Shown piece by piece: positions 47,502-57,968 of a stretch of DNA of 64,000 bases. The DNA is from Nemertoderma westbladi. Its lineage: Eukaryota > Xenacoelomorpha > Nemertodermatida > Nemertodermatidae. Location of the stretch: the NCBI GenBank assembly GCA_032718475.1, contig JAUCBJ010005101.1, positions 1 to 64,000 on the forward strand, in the 5' to 3' direction. Within the stretch, counting starts at the first letter, position 1; the number at the start of each line of letters is the position of its first letter. The notes beneath the pieces were generated by a model that saw only the letters and a program-made list of their open reading frames with translations, was not told the DNA's origin and searched no databases. The position numbers and the translations under genes were made by a program.

Positions 47502-48730
47502 TGTTCTTTTAACTCACTTCTAATTCTAGCGTGGTTGTTACTATGGTGACATTATGGAAAGCTAGCGGTAGAATTAGGGTAATTCTCATGCATACAGATC
47601 TGGGATGCTATTTAATAGTAATTCTTTAATTGTCAATATTCCTCTTTATACATGATTTTATGAATTTTATTGGCTATTGACTATATATTGAAGATTCTCG
47701 CACACTAATATACTTAATAGGGTGAATCTCCGCTCCCATGATCTATTAATTAATGGAATTTTGGGAATGTTGTAAATTGTATAAAAATGACAATTTATCA
47801 AATTCATTAAAAGAGATGAATTTAAATTTATTCCCATAAATTTTATTATATAATGTTGGAATAAGCACAATTTTATTCCAGAGCATGTCTGGGGACTGGG
47901 ATCCTTGATTCTAGGGAATTTGTCCTTTTAAGAGTATCGGTAAGTGCTACGATATCTTAATCGACTAGAATTTTAAAGGATCTAAAATTTAACAGATTTT
48001 AATTTATAGATTTTCTAGAGTTAACTTGTAAGTATTTACTCTATTGTATTTGTTTGACAGATTTTATAAATATTAATAGTTAATATTTAAGATGGGCACC
48101 GGTTTATTCCAGAACATGTCTGGGGACGTTAACCATTGATTCTAGAATTTTGTCTTTCAAGTATATCGGTGGGTGCCGCGATATCTTAATCGACTAGAAT
48201 TACAGATGGTCAAAGGGTTTAACAGATTGATTTTGCGTTTTACGCTACTGTTAAAGGGACATCACGCTACTATATGTATTATTTAATATACTGTATGAGA
48301 GCAATATTGCAAGAAGCAATGTCAGTGAGAAGAGGCAAGTCGTTTCCAAGGTCTACCCAGAGCTTGGTTTAGCCGAGACACGAGGATCTGAACTTTGCAT
48401 TCCTAATACTCTACTTACCAATAATACTTTAATATAGTAGGAGCTTTATTGTACTTTAATAAGTACGGACATTTCATCTTACTGTAGTCACGTATTTATA
48501 ATATGATACGGACAGTAAGGAAAGAGAAAAGAATTATTTCTCGCCGTCGCACTAAATATATAATATAATATAAGTAAGTAAGTAATAAACACTAATATAT
48601 ATTGCACTAATCTACTAAATAATCTCTAAAATAACATTCTACTAAATAAAATTAAAGAAAATGATTATAATAAAATTACATAATAATACATACATAAATA
48701 TAAAATAATAAAAACAAATATAAAATAATA

Positions 48731-51700
48731 TAGTCACACACCCACTCCAGACGCTGTCACGTTGGGGAGTCCCTGGATGTTGGTTGGATTAGGGAGGTGG
48801 TCGTGGGAAGAGTATCTTGATCTTGCCTTCCATAGTTTCCGGAGAGTTCTCTGTCTCTTTCCAGTAAACATAAACGACCAACTGGGCGATTTAGCTGTAG
48901 TGTTTCGAATACAATTCCAGGTTTCCTCTTCGTCCTGGAATAGTGACGATAGAAACATCGCTTCAAATACACGACGGCCTTACAAAGCTGATTCCAGGAG
49001 CTATAGTGGTCCATCGCTCCCGGCAGGAGAGGTGAGAGTCCCTGCGAGACGTCTGGTGTTCCAGATCTCCAGTCTCTCTCTCTGATCTCCACAACAGACT
49101 CTGTTCGCGGCTGGGGAGTTTAGGATCCAAAGCATCGTCTCCTGGCAAGTGTGTAGTACAGACAGATCTATCACGGGTTTAAATAACCTTGATTTACTCG
49201 TCCGGGTTTTAGGTTTGACTTTCTCCGCTCCCTTGGCTTGTCTAATCTCAGCCGTGGTAAGATGGGGAGGCCATTCATCTTCTTTACTTAGGAAGTCGGG
49301 TCCACCTAACCAGTCTGGAGTATCTGTCAGTTCTTGAGGAGTTGCTCCTCTGGAAGCGATGTCGGCTAGATTAATCGTCTCGGGGCAATGTCTCCATTGA
49401 TCTACATTAGAGTTAATATCGTCATTATCTGAGGAGTATGGTGTTCCCTCAGTTGTGGTCGTCTCTCCCTCACTGATGTCTTCTTCCCATTCACTCTCCT
49501 GATGGACCTGATCTTTGGGTAGCCTTTCCAGGAGTGTCCTACGGGAAGGTCCAGTGAAGTACCAACCTACTCTTGTTCTTCCCGCATAGGTTTGCAATGG
49601 TTGCGGTCGAGCAGGCCGTTTCTCTAATGTCTCAAGCGCCTCATGCGCATTTTGGCCGATGAGTATCTGTACCCCTGGGTAGTCGGTGTTGAATCTAGGT
49701 ATCTCATGCTGCTGGGTGAAATCGTCTTCATCCCAGTTATAAGGTTCCACTTGGCTGGTAGCGAAGTTCTTTATCGCCACCATTTTTACTAACCTTATAC
49801 TGTGTTCTCCTAGTTCATCCTGGGGGGTGGACAACGCGCCTACATAGTAGTCTGTAGCTACTGTAGATTTCCAAACCTGCATAATTCCTGAAAGGTTCAA
49901 CTTAGTTCGGAACTTGGGTTGTCCAGCAAAGATGTCTTCGGCTAGTTCTTTGTCGATGAATGTTCCTGTGCTGCCGGAGTCAAGGAGGGCGTTCACTATA
50001 TAGCTCTTTTTTAACCCGTGGACTCTCAACTGCACTACGGGAAATTCCCGGATTCCTACGTTGGAAGTTGGCGCTTTCCAAGATGGTTGTCGGTCAGGAA
50101 TAGTTAGGGGGAGCTCACTATCAGTTTCAGTCTCATACGTAAGTGCTCGATACACTGCGGTGTTTATTAGATAACAGGATTCGTTTTCGTCGGAGAATTC
50201 ATCCGTGTAGAATCCTTCCATCTCAGAACTGAGGTCAGTGTCGTTCACATCACTGAATTGGACATGTAGTTCGGGCTCACTTACCTGACTCGTGCGGGTT
50301 CTTTCAAATTCTGTGTGCAGCAAGATATGATGTTTCGCGCCGCACTTAGCACACCTAGCATCTGAGTAACAGGTCCGCCGTTGGTGTCCTCGTCTGAGAC
50401 AATTATAACACAACCGCTTATCCCACATGACATCACGTCTATCCTTTAGGGATTTCTTTAAGAATTCATCACACCCACTCAAGCGATGGGCCCGTCACAC
50501 AATACACATTTGGGCTTGATGTTACTTACCTTAACCTGTGCTGTGTGGTGCACACTTGTTCTTTCCTCGGGCTTTCTTCCATGAATTCTTTTAGGAGACG
50601 TAGGAGAAGTTGTTGTTACCTGTTCTCTCCTGTCACTGGTTCGAGACTTAAATTTACTTACGTCTTTAGGTACTTTGTTGACATAATAAGATCTTTCGGT
50701 GTCTTTCCCGCTGTTCTCCTCGTGGGAGGTTTGGTCTTTGCCGTCGTCTGTATAACACACTGGTGTTACCTTTCGCCTAGAAACGGAATTTTCACTTACC
50801 TCACTTTCAGGAGTCTTCTCTCTAGACTGTTTTAGGAGTTTTAATCTTACCTCTCGGTTTAAGAATGACAGAAGGTCCGTCATGGTTGGATCTCTATGTT
50901 GTTGGTCCATCAAATAGAGAACCTTTTTGTCCCAGCGAGTACCTACTTCACTCTTTGGCAAAGCTGATGCTAAGGCTCCTACAACCATAGAATTCTGGTA
51001 TTCATGAGACTTACCTAACCAATCTAGTTGTCTACAGATCTCCTGAATCTCATCGGAAAACTCTATAATCCCGCTGCTAAGGAACTTTCGGGGTGCTACC
51101 AATTTTGCATACAAATACCTAGCTATGTTATTACTAATACCATACCTGATGTTTAGTGTATCCCAAACTTGTCTTAATCCATCTGGATGTCCAATAAACT
51201 TTAACGCCATTAACTTGGGAGGTCCTTCCAAACACTCGATGAGGAATCTAAGTTTCTCTCCGTTAGATAGTACAGAGTTCTGTATGTTATCTTTGTAATA
51301 TTCATTAAAAGGTAACCATTTCATCTCATCTCCATTGAACTTGACGATCTCTCCCACCTTTACCGCTTGACGGGCTTCGGTTCTAGCCATTTGACGCGTA
51401 AAACTTTCTTGGGCCATCATATTATTTAATGTCGAGTTATCGGTATATAAATTTCTCGGATTATGATCAGGTCTATATGGAATATCATTGTCAACAGGTT
51501 TATAATTACTCTTAATAGGGTTTACTATAGGAGTTTCTACTTCACTAGCAGTATAGATGCGTGTAGGCTCCACACCTTGCGCATGAAATACTTCAGACCT
51601 AACAGGTTGACACATTGTTACAGGGGGTGATGGTATACCCTTTTGTGTATTTACTAATTTATCGCGTTCTAACGCGATGCTCTGCTGCACTTCTTGCAAT

Positions 51701-53385
51701 TCTAACCTACTTTCCCTTACTGTTCCCTTGAACTGTTGAACAGTCTCCTGCATCTGCCCGAGCAGGAGATCCATCCCCCGCCGTCCCTCATCCACCCACT
51801 CGACCGCCGAAGCGGGAGCCGCCAACATAGTAGTGGGTAGACGAGGGACAACGGGCGACAAATCATTGATATTTCGCTCAGAGTCCACTACAGGAACTGT
51901 CTCAGGGGCGGTTCTGTTGGGCACAGGTAGTTTAGTGCTGTGCAAAGGGAATTTAGAGGTAGGTTCTGGGAGTACAGGTGTCTCTATCACCGAAGGGGTG
52001 GCTTCGAGAACAGGCCTAATTATTTCAGGCTCATCTACTATAGTAGGGAGTCTTTCTACTCTAATAATTTGGTCTGTGGGTTCTGTACTACCTAAGTCTG
52101 TGCTAGCTAGTTGCCTTCTCACAGCTGGGGGCAAATCAGGCAATTTCTGACGGTGGGGCATTCTTCTACACCTGCTGAGACGAGATCTATTTCCTCCGCC
52201 TTCAGGATCTGTTGTATCGCCTTCATCCGATGATGTAAAGCCCTGTCGCTTGGGGGTGGATCGACTTATCAGCTGCATCTGACTAGCTGTTATCTGTTTA
52301 TTGAAGTTGTCTTGCTTCTCTTGAAGATTTTCCAACTCTAGTTGGGTTGTCTCTTCAGATGCCCTCCGTTCTGCTTCTGCCACTGCTGCTGCCGCCTTTC
52401 TTTCCGCTTCTACTGCTGCAGCTGCCGCTTTTGCCTCTGCCGCTGCCGCTTTTGCCTCTGCAGCTGCCGCTTTTCTTTCAACTTCTGCGGCCTTTCTTTC
52501 AGCTTCTGCGGCTGCCATTGCCGCTTTCCTTTCAACTTCTGCCGCTGCCGCTGCTGCTATCTTTCTGTCTTCTATACGTTTTTTCTTTACTTGTTCTTCT
52601 TGTTCCCTAACGATGCGGATTCTTTCATCAAATTTAGCTTGATCCGCTTCCAACCTTTCCGCATCTATTGCGTCCAACACAAACTTGGCTCCTTCACTAT
52701 TAGGACGAAGTCCAGCCAGCCGTCTCCTCAACTCTTTGTCTCCTACAAATCGTTGATAGTCCGACAGGTAGATGTCAATAGCATCCTTCTTCTGAGGTTT
52801 CTCTGCTGTCGCTTCGCTTTCTACTTGCGAAAAGGTAGCGTCTGTTGATTCTCCGTGGGTTGAGCACACAGCCAGCTGGAATTTCCACTGGGCCGTTCCT
52901 TGAACCTTGAGACTCACCCGCTGGAACCAAGTCTTTACGGCAACTTGCAACGACGTCTCTTGTCTTCTTTTCGAAGCTTCCTCAAAGGCCGATAGGATTA
53001 GTCTGATTCTTAGAATTCTTTCTCGAACTTGATAAAGCAGCTCTCCCTGCTCTTGAGGTCCTTGGGTTTGTTGAAACAGTTGTTCCTCTAATCGCTCCAA
53101 AGAGCTGAAGAATCCCTGTACATATCCTGCTGCCGACCTCTTCCACACAGCTGGATCACTAGTGTCTTTTGTTACTCCCATCCTGTGTATGTCTTCCCAG
53201 GCAGCTTCCGATAAGTCAAACGGGAGTCCGGGTCCGGGGAAGTTCCATTGCGACTCGACAATAGACTTCAGTTCCTCCCTTGTGTATCCCGCATAACTGT
53301 CCTTGGTCGATCGCTTACTTCTCGCCCAATCAATTTGGTGTTCCTCCACCGCAATCAATACCCTAGTGAGTACGGCTGTGGATCG
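48731..53385 (-). mobile_element. BEL/Pao LTR-element relic (gag-protease, RT deleted)
   Basis: The minus strand carries a Pao-type gag with a DUF1759-like domain, three zinc-knuckle motifs, an aspartic protease and then directly the post-RNase H region of pol. RT and integrase are absent. Its left edge joins the shared non-coding region at 48731, the same junction seen at 63931 in the second unit. The right edge is fused to a LINE at about 53385. No LTRs were recognised. Confidence 0.8.
49001..50482 (-). CDS. BEL/Pao zinc-knuckle and aspartic protease ORF, RT deleted in frame
   Basis: 493 codons. Residues 24-51 give CYNCLRRGHQRRTC (CX2CX4HX4C) and CAKCGAKHHILLH, the knuckle pair typical of Pao gag. 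The protease active site is NALLDSGSTGTFIDKELAED near residue 165, with LIGQNAHEALE further on. After an acidic linker (ISEGETTTTEG) the frame reads QWRHCPETINLADIASRGAT and WLGGPDFLSKEDEWP, a block normally found after RT/RNase H. The whole RT is therefore missing without loss of frame. The first knuckle begins in the preceding ORF (CVLCDGP) and is completed here (HRLSGC), so a one-base shift separates the two ORFs near 50479. Confidence 0.8.
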   Translation of the reverse strand: MSGCDEFLKKSLKDRRDVMWDKRLCYNCLRRGHQRRTCYSDARCAKCGAKHHILLHTEFERTRTSQVSEPELHVQFSDVNDTDLSSEMEGFYTDEFSDENESCYLINTAVYRALTYETETDSELPLTIPDRQPSWKAPTSNVGIREFPVVQLRVHGLKKSYIVNALLDSGSTGTFIDKELAEDIFAGQPKFRTKLNLSGIMQVWKSTVATDYYVGALSTPQDELGEHSIRLVKMVAIKNFATSQVEPYNWDEDDFTQQHEIPRFNTDYPGVQILIGQNAHEALETLEKRPARPQPLQTYAGRTRVGWYFTGPSRRTLLERLPKDQVHQESEWEEDISEGETTTTEGTPYSSDNDDINSNVDQWRHCPETINLADIASRGATPQELTDTPDWLGGPDFLSKEDEWPPHLTTAEIRQAKGAEKVKPKTRTSKSRLFKPVIDLSVLHTCQETMLWILNSPAANRVCCGDQRERLEIWNTRRLAGTLTSPAGSDGPL

Positions 53386-56133
53386 TTGTGTCGAAGTTAA
53401 ACGTGCTGTTTGAATATAGAAGTCGCCACGAGTAGCAGAACGAGTAGGGTAGTTATGTACTGTAGAGGTTTTCCTGAATAGATCTTGAATTGAAGTTGGT
53501 AAGTTATTAGGAGTAGAGTTTACATCGTACATAAGAGATCCTACTTGATGTTTATATAGTAAATTCAGCGGAAGTATAGATAGAGATTTATATATTGGAT
53601 GAAAAGAGGCCTGGTAGTGGTTGAAAGTAATACATCTGACTAATTTGTTGATTTTGATTCGAAGCGATTTTAGCGTACTAGAATGGGTATTACCCCATAG
53701 CAAGATTCCATAGTTGAGGTAGGGATGAATTAGTGTAAAATAAAGTTGTCTTAGTATTTGTAGTGGAAATATATGTCGAAGCTTGTAGAAAATGCCTGCA
53801 GATTTTGATATTTTACTTTTAACGTAATCTATATGGGGTTTCCAATTTAAATTGTTATCTACATACACACCCAAAAATTTAGTGCTATTTGTAATTTGAA
53901 TTTTATTATTATTTATTTGGAGTGCAGGTAGATTACAAGTTTGTTGGAGTGTATTGGAGAATAGAGTAGCTTCAGTTTTTTTTAGATTTAGGGAAAGACG
54001 ATTATCAATTAGCCAACCAGCGATTTTATTCAATTCCAGGTTAATGTCATTAGTTAGATCGGTTAGATTGGTGCCTGATTGGAATAGAGTAGTGTCGTCT
54101 GCAAATAACGTAGCTAATAAAGTAGTTACATTGGGTAAGTCATTAATGTAGATTAGAAATAGAAGGGGGGAGAGAACCCCTCCCTGAGAGAGGCCACATA
54201 GTAATGGTAAGAGAGTAGATGAGCAGGAGTCTATAGACACGTACTGAAATCTAGAGGATAGGAAGCTAGGGATTAGTTGATGAGGGATACCGCGTACGCC
54301 ATAGCAGTTTAGCTTATCTAAGAGTATTTTTGTATTGATAGTGTCAAAAGCCTTCTTTAGATCTATATATATAGCATATGTGGTTTTTTTATTATCAAGT
54401 GCTTGGTGAATTTTTTCAATAACCGAAAGTAAAGCGTGTGAGGTCGAAATTTTGGGCCGAAAACCGTACTGGGAGTTTGTTAGTAATTTGAATTTACTTA
54501 GGTAAGATAGTAGTTGTGAGTTAATGATCTGTTCGAATATTTTACTTAGTATTGGAAGAAGCGAGATCGGTCGATAAATATTAGGATCAGTAGGGTCATC
54601 CGTTTTGTACGAAGGGATAACTTTAGCAATTTTGAGGGAACTCGGGAAGTGTCCTAACCTGATAGATAGATTAATTAGTTTGCTGAGATATATAGATATA
54701 GGTTTAGCCGCGAGTTGAAGTAACTTAGTGGGGAATGAATCGTTTGTTGCAGATTTGGGATTTAGATGGAGCAATAAATATTCGACTTCTACAGGAGTAG
54801 TTTCAATAAGCGAGAACGAGTTAGGACGTCGGTTGGAGTTAGAAATGAAACGGAGTGGGGATCGATTAGATGTTGGGATGTTTCTATTTAGTTTAGAACC
54901 TACGGTAGCGAAGTGAGTATTAAGAATATTAGCTATTTTAGCGGGGTCTCTAGTAGTTTCTATTATATTATCGGTACGAGTAGTAATTTGGTTAGGGATG
55001 CTTAGTTTTTTCGATTTGTTAAGTGCGGAATTTATTATCAGCCAAGTTTTTCGACTATTTTTCGAATTTTTTTCAAATTGGTCTGTATAGTATAGCTTTT
55101 CTGCAGTTCTCAGGGTTGAAGTTAATTTATTTCTGTACATCTTGAATTTTATCAGGTTAGATTCAGTGGGTTGTTTTAGGTATTGACGATATAGCTTATT
55201 TTTTTTTATTGTACAATTAATTAAAGCAGTGGTCATCCAGGGTTTGTTTGGTATTTTGCGCGGTTGAACTAGTATTTTTGGTACGTGTTTATTAAAAATA
55301 TTTTCCATGTCTTTATATAATACATCAAATTTATCTTTATCCTTAATATCTTTATGAGTATATGTCCATGAAGCGGGTGAATTAATGTCTTTCATAAAAT
55401 TTTGTGAATTGAAATTAGAATAGTCGAAAACTGAGTGAAATTTGGGTTTGCTAAAGTAACATGAATAATTTTGAAGTAGAGTGAATATTGGTTGATGATC
55501 AGAGGATCCAATTTTAACGCGAAAAGTACCAGATTTAGTTGCTGAAGAAGTAATATTAGTGATTACGTGATCTATACATGATTTAGTCCATGGGGTAACG
55601 CGTGTAGGGTGATTAATTAGTTGAATGAAGCCGTATGAGTATAGAAGGTTTACATATTCCATTGGATTATCTTTAGATTTTGGAAGTGTATTAATGTTAG
55701 TATCTCCAGTAATGATGATGTCACAGGTAGAGTTAGCTAAGTTAGATAGGGAAGAATCTAGAAGAGAGAGAAAGTGTTCACGTTGTATAGCTTGCGTACG
55801 GTATAGAGTTCCAACTATTAAGGGTTTAGATTTTTGTCGTTTTATTTCAATCCATGAGCTTTCAAGGTCACTGATTTTCAAATCGTCCCTGGATATTACC
55901 TCTAAGGATTCTTTTACGTAAATGGCAGCCCCCCCTCGATCTAATTTACCAAATTTACGATTGTCTAAAAAAGGACCTTTGTACCCGTTAATATGTATAC
56001 TGGTTCTGGGGGAGTTGTCAGTTAAAAATGTTTCTGAAAAGTTTAGAATGTCAAATTTTAGATCCAATGTAAGTAAAAAATCAGTAATGGAATTTAAGTT
56101 TGCTGGCAGGCTACGGCAATTTAGGTGGAACAC
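50479..56133 (-). CDS. Chimeric ORF: LINE ORF2 fused to BEL/Pao gag, 1,884 codons
   Basis: Residues 1 to about 225 are a LINE endonuclease (FSETFLTDNS, GGAAIYVKE, IITGDTNINT, SCIDHVIT, GSSDHQPIF). About 450-760 are the RT (PNIYRPISLLPILSKIFEQI, YGFRPKISTSHALL, IYIDLKKAFDTI, GLSQGGVLSPLLFLIYINDL, ATLFADDTTLF with catalytic FADD), followed by the thumb and HPYLNYGILLWG. Near residue 916 (about 53385), after TARLTSTQRS, the frame passes without a stop into Pao gag. The gag has an Ala/Glu/Lys-rich coiled coil (about 1170-1260) and a DUF1759-like domain (KWLPFNEYYKDNIQNSVLSN, LIECLEGPPKLMALKFIG). The LINE C-terminus and 3' UTR are lost. Such a fusion is unlikely to be functional but is fully open. 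Confidence 0.85.
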   Translation of the reverse strand: MFHLNCRSLPANLNSITDFLLTLDLKFDILNFSETFLTDNSPRTSIHINGYKGPFLDNRKFGKLDRGGAAIYVKESLEVISRDDLKISDLESSWIEIKRQKSKPLIVGTLYRTQAIQREHFLSLLDSSLSNLANSTCDIIITGDTNINTLPKSKDNPMEYVNLLYSYGFIQLINHPTRVTPWTKSCIDHVITNITSSATKSGTFRVKIGSSDHQPIFTLLQNYSCYFSKPKFHSVFDYSNFNSQNFMKDINSPASWTYTHKDIKDKDKFDVLYKDMENIFNKHVPKILVQPRKIPNKPWMTTALINCTIKKNKLYRQYLKQPTESNLIKFKMYRNKLTSTLRTAEKLYYTDQFEKNSKNSRKTWLIINSALNKSKKLSIPNQITTRTDNIIETTRDPAKIANILNTHFATVGSKLNRNIPTSNRSPLRFISNSNRRPNSFSLIETTPVEVEYLLLHLNPKSATNDSFPTKLLQLAAKPISIYLSKLINLSIRLGHFPSSLKIAKVIPSYKTDDPTDPNIYRPISLLPILSKIFEQIINSQLLSYLSKFKLLTNSQYGFRPKISTSHALLSVIEKIHQALDNKKTTYAIYIDLKKAFDTINTKILLDKLNCYGVRGIPHQLIPSFLSSRFQYVSIDSCSSTLLPLLCGLSQGGVLSPLLFLIYINDLPNVTTLLATLFADDTTLFQSGTNLTDLTNDINLELNKIAGWLIDNRLSLNLKKTEATLFSNTLQQTCNLPALQINNNKIQITNSTKFLGVYVDNNLNWKPHIDYVKSKISKSAGIFYKLRHIFPLQILRQLYFTLIHPYLNYGILLWGNTHSSTLKSLRIKINKLVRCITFNHYQASFHPIYKSLSILPLNLLYKHQVGSLMYDVNSTPNNLPTSIQDLFRKTSTVHNYPTRSATRGDFYIQTARLTSTQRSTAVLTRVLIAVEEHQIDWARSKRSTKDSYAGYTREELKSIVESQWNFPGPGLPFDLSEAAWEDIHRMGVTKDTSDPAVWKRSAAGYVQGFFSSLERLEEQLFQQTQGPQEQGELLYQVRERILRIRLILSAFEEASKRRQETSLQVAVKTWFQRVSLKVQGTAQWKFQLAVCSTHGESTDATFSQVESEATAEKPQKKDAIDIYLSDYQRFVGDKELRRRLAGLRPNSEGAKFVLDAIDAERLEADQAKFDERIRIVREQEEQVKKKRIEDRKIAAAAAAEVERKAAMAAAEAERKAAEVERKAAAAEAKAAAAEAKAAAAAVEAERKAAAAVAEAERRASEETTQLELENLQEKQDNFNKQITASQMQLISRSTPKRQGFTSSDEGDTTDPEGGGNRSRLSRCRRMPHRQKLPDLPPAVRRQLASTDLGSTEPTDQIIRVERLPTIVDEPEIIRPVLEATPSVIETPVLPEPTSKFPLHSTKLPVPNRTAPETVPVVDSERNINDLSPVVPRLPTTMLAAPASAVEWVDEGRRGMDLLLGQMQETVQQFKGTVRESRLELQEVQQSIALERDKLVNTQKGIPSPPVTMCQPVRSEVFHAQGVEPTRIYTASEVETPIVNPIKSNYKPVDNDIPYRPDHNPRNLYTDNSTLNNMMAQESFTRQMARTEARQAVKVGEIVKFNGDEMKWLPFNEYYKDNIQNSVLSNGEKLRFLIECLEGPPKLMALKFIGHPDGLRQVWDTLNIRYGISNNIARYLYAKLVAPRKFLSSGIIEFSDEIQEICRQLDWLGKSHEYQNSMVVGALASALPKSEVGTRWDKKVLYLMDQQHRDPTMTDLLSFLNREVRLKLLKQSREKTPESEVSENSVSRRKVTPVCYTDDGKDQTSHEENSGKDTERSYYVNKVPKDVSKFKSRTSDRREQVTTTSPTSPKRIHGRKPEERTSVHHTAQVKVSNIKPKCVLCDGPIA

Positions 56134-56826
56134 TGAAAGGGAAGGGTATCGTCAGAATTTGTATAGTCAATATTAAAAGTTTTTTCAGTATAAGTGCCGC
56201 CATCTATGTTAAGGTTCGTTAAATTACTTTCGGGGTCAAGGTGGGAAAAGGTTTGATTTAAGATAATAGTGTCAGGTAAAATAATTTTGGTTGGGAAAAT
56301 ATCGGCGTCTTTTGTACAAACTGAATAAAAAGGAAAAATTTCGGAGTAACAATAAACGCAGTAAATATCAGCTCTAGTTCGATCAGCAACGAGTGATAAA
56401 GAACAGTACAATATAAGACCTTAGTATCTACAGGCAGACTACAGTAGCCATAAAGGTAACAACCCTTCACCGACCATATTATAGTAATACAAGTTAGAAT
56501 CCGTACCAGGATCGGTGGCTGAATACAAAAGGATGATGAATCGTATTTCCGTTGAATCGGCATTGGGCGGTATATAAATCGAATGAAAGTCTCAAAATAC
56601 AAACAAGGTGTTATTTAGAATTTGGTTAAACGACTTCAACATCAGATTGGCTGTCATCGAGTAGATCGTCGTTAGTTAGACTGCTGGCGTCCTGTAACTG
56701 TCGGATTGCAGATGGCGACTTGTTACGAGATCCACAACTGGAAGATCCACCTTGCGAGAGGGAACGTATCGGTTCAGCAACCTGTCCAGATCGGGGTCGA
56801 ACGTTCCGGGCTTGGCCACCTTTTCT
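56134..56826. other. Inter-ORF segment of the LINE
   Basis: About 690 bases between ORF1 and ORF2 on the minus strand with only short frames. The distance is long for a CR1-like element and may include a third small frame or an insertion; nothing recognisable was seen. Confidence 0.4.
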
Positions 56827-57471
56827 TTATTGAGGCACTGTCTGAATTCGCGGTTCGATCAACGTTAGTAGCTCATTTATGTCTTCGTGATTCCGGATAA
56901 GTAAGGGGACTTCTGTGGATTTAATTCGAACATAAACGTTCCCATTCTGGGAATATGAAGCGAATATAAGTATTTGTTTCTTTATTTTGACTACATCCCG
57001 TAGAAGCGTAACGCGATTCGGTGTTAGGTGCTCCGAGAAATACAGACCTTCTGGTATTATTTCGCGTTTTTTTTTAGAGAATACCTTAAAGCGTTGCGAG
57101 TGGCCCATAAATCGAATAATTATCGGGCGGGGCCTGTCTTCTTTCCGTCGTCCGAGTTGATGCAGCACATCGACAGATTGGTTACTAATTCCCATATCGG
57201 CTAAAATCTTGAAGACTAAACTCGCATCAGCAGTTGGGGTTGATTCTTTAACACCGTGGAGGAGCACATTATTTCTTCTAACATACTGCTGTAGGTCGTC
57301 GTTCGCGTCAGACATGCTTTTATTTTCTTTGGTTAATTTCGTAATGTTCAGTTGGAGTTCGCTGATAGTGGATTGCAGTTGAGGAATACTCGCGACTTTC
57401 TCTTTCATTATTTTTATGTCTTTGGCAATAGCAGTTAGCATTGTCTCGAAGCGGTCGATTTTTGGGCCCAT
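56827..57471 (-). CDS. LINE ORF1 protein, coiled coil plus RRM-like domain
   Basis: 214 codons starting MGPKIDRFETMLTAIAKDIK. Residues 1-65 form a heptad-rich coiled coil (IPQLQSTISELQLNITKLT). From about 70 on there is an RRM-like core with YVRRNNVLLHGVKE and HQLGRRKEDRPRPIIIRFMG, followed by KKKREIIPEGLYFSEHLTPN, the layout of L1/CR1-type ORF1 proteins that trimerise and bind element RNA. It lies immediately upstream of ORF2 on the same strand. The ORF is complete. Confidence 0.75.
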   Translation of the reverse strand: MGPKIDRFETMLTAIAKDIKIMKEKVASIPQLQSTISELQLNITKLTKENKSMSDANDDLQQYVRRNNVLLHGVKESTPTADASLVFKILADMGISNQSVDVLHQLGRRKEDRPRPIIIRFMGHSQRFKVFSKKKREIIPEGLYFSEHLTPNRVTLLRDVVKIKKQILIFASYSQNGNVYVRIKSTEVPLLIRNHEDINELLTLIEPRIQTVPQ

Positions 57472-57500
57472 TTTGAGACTATGATATGCAGATTCAGAGA

Positions 57501-57968
57501 TTTTGTACAGATAGCAAATACAATAATAGGCCTATGGCAGTAGGGAGTTACCTGTAGGCAAGTCAGTCACTCAGTCATCATGATTTCTCAATTAACTCTT
57601 CTTCGACTTCCGATTAACGACTTCTTCTCAAATTCCTCGGACTCTAAGCAAATTAGTTCGTCTTCCAATTGCATTGCTGAGGTAGGTGTAGCTCTCTCCT
57701 CAAGCGAACCCACTGTTTGAACTTCCACAATAGAATAACCTGTGGGGATTCGGGGTCTTGGTATAACAGATGAATGTAAGTTCTGTATACACACGTCCTT
57801 AAAAATGGCGAATCCAGCGCTGTCCAACTTCTCAGCAGCTGAGTCTCTTAAGCTGAGCTTGGTCAGAGCGTGGTCCTTGAACTGACTATCAACGTTACGG
57901 AACAGAGTCAGAAAGCGCCTAAAGCATTAGAATCGGATGAATTTATTGTGTTCATCTAGCTTGGCGAG
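57501..57968. other. LINE 5' region and spacer after copy B
   Basis: Contains a 79-codon minus frame (57827-57588, with CLESEEFEKKSLIGSRRRVN at its end) that is not recognised and is probably non-coding or a LINE 5' feature. The exact LINE 5' end was not found. Confidence 0.3.

Larger units (their letters stand above)
46485..48730. other. Shared upstream region, copy A
   Basis: Non-coding stretch upstream of copy A, nearly identical to 62246-63930 except for a 558-bp insertion. It contains two diverged direct repeats of about 240 bases, each with TTATTCCAGA(G/A)CATGTCTGG and GATATCTTAATCGACTAGAA (from about 47872 and 48102). The 5' control sequences of the unrecognised gene would be expected here. 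No promoter element is certain. Confidence 0.5.
53385..57500 (-). mobile_element. CR1-like LINE with intact ORFs, 3'-truncated
   Basis: ORF1 (57471-56827) and ORF2 (from 56133) are both uninterrupted, which marks this as the youngest LINE in the window. ORF2 lacks its last residues and the 3' UTR because it ends inside the Pao gag. Loss of the 3' end is not what target-primed reverse transcription gives (that truncates the 5' end), so a later deletion or recombination is implied. Confidence 0.75.

Noticed and set aside
50470-50500. Programmed frameshift between the chimeric gag ORF and the zinc-knuckle/protease ORF
   Set aside because: GGGCCCA is present, but the zero frame reads GGG CCC, which is the wrong phase for a slippery heptamer. 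Pao elements normally use one continuous frame, so a single-base indel is simpler.
52342-52848. Leu/Pro/Cys-rich plus-strand frames
   Set aside because: Antisense shadow of the Ala/Glu/Lys-rich coiled coil of the Pao gag on the minus strand.
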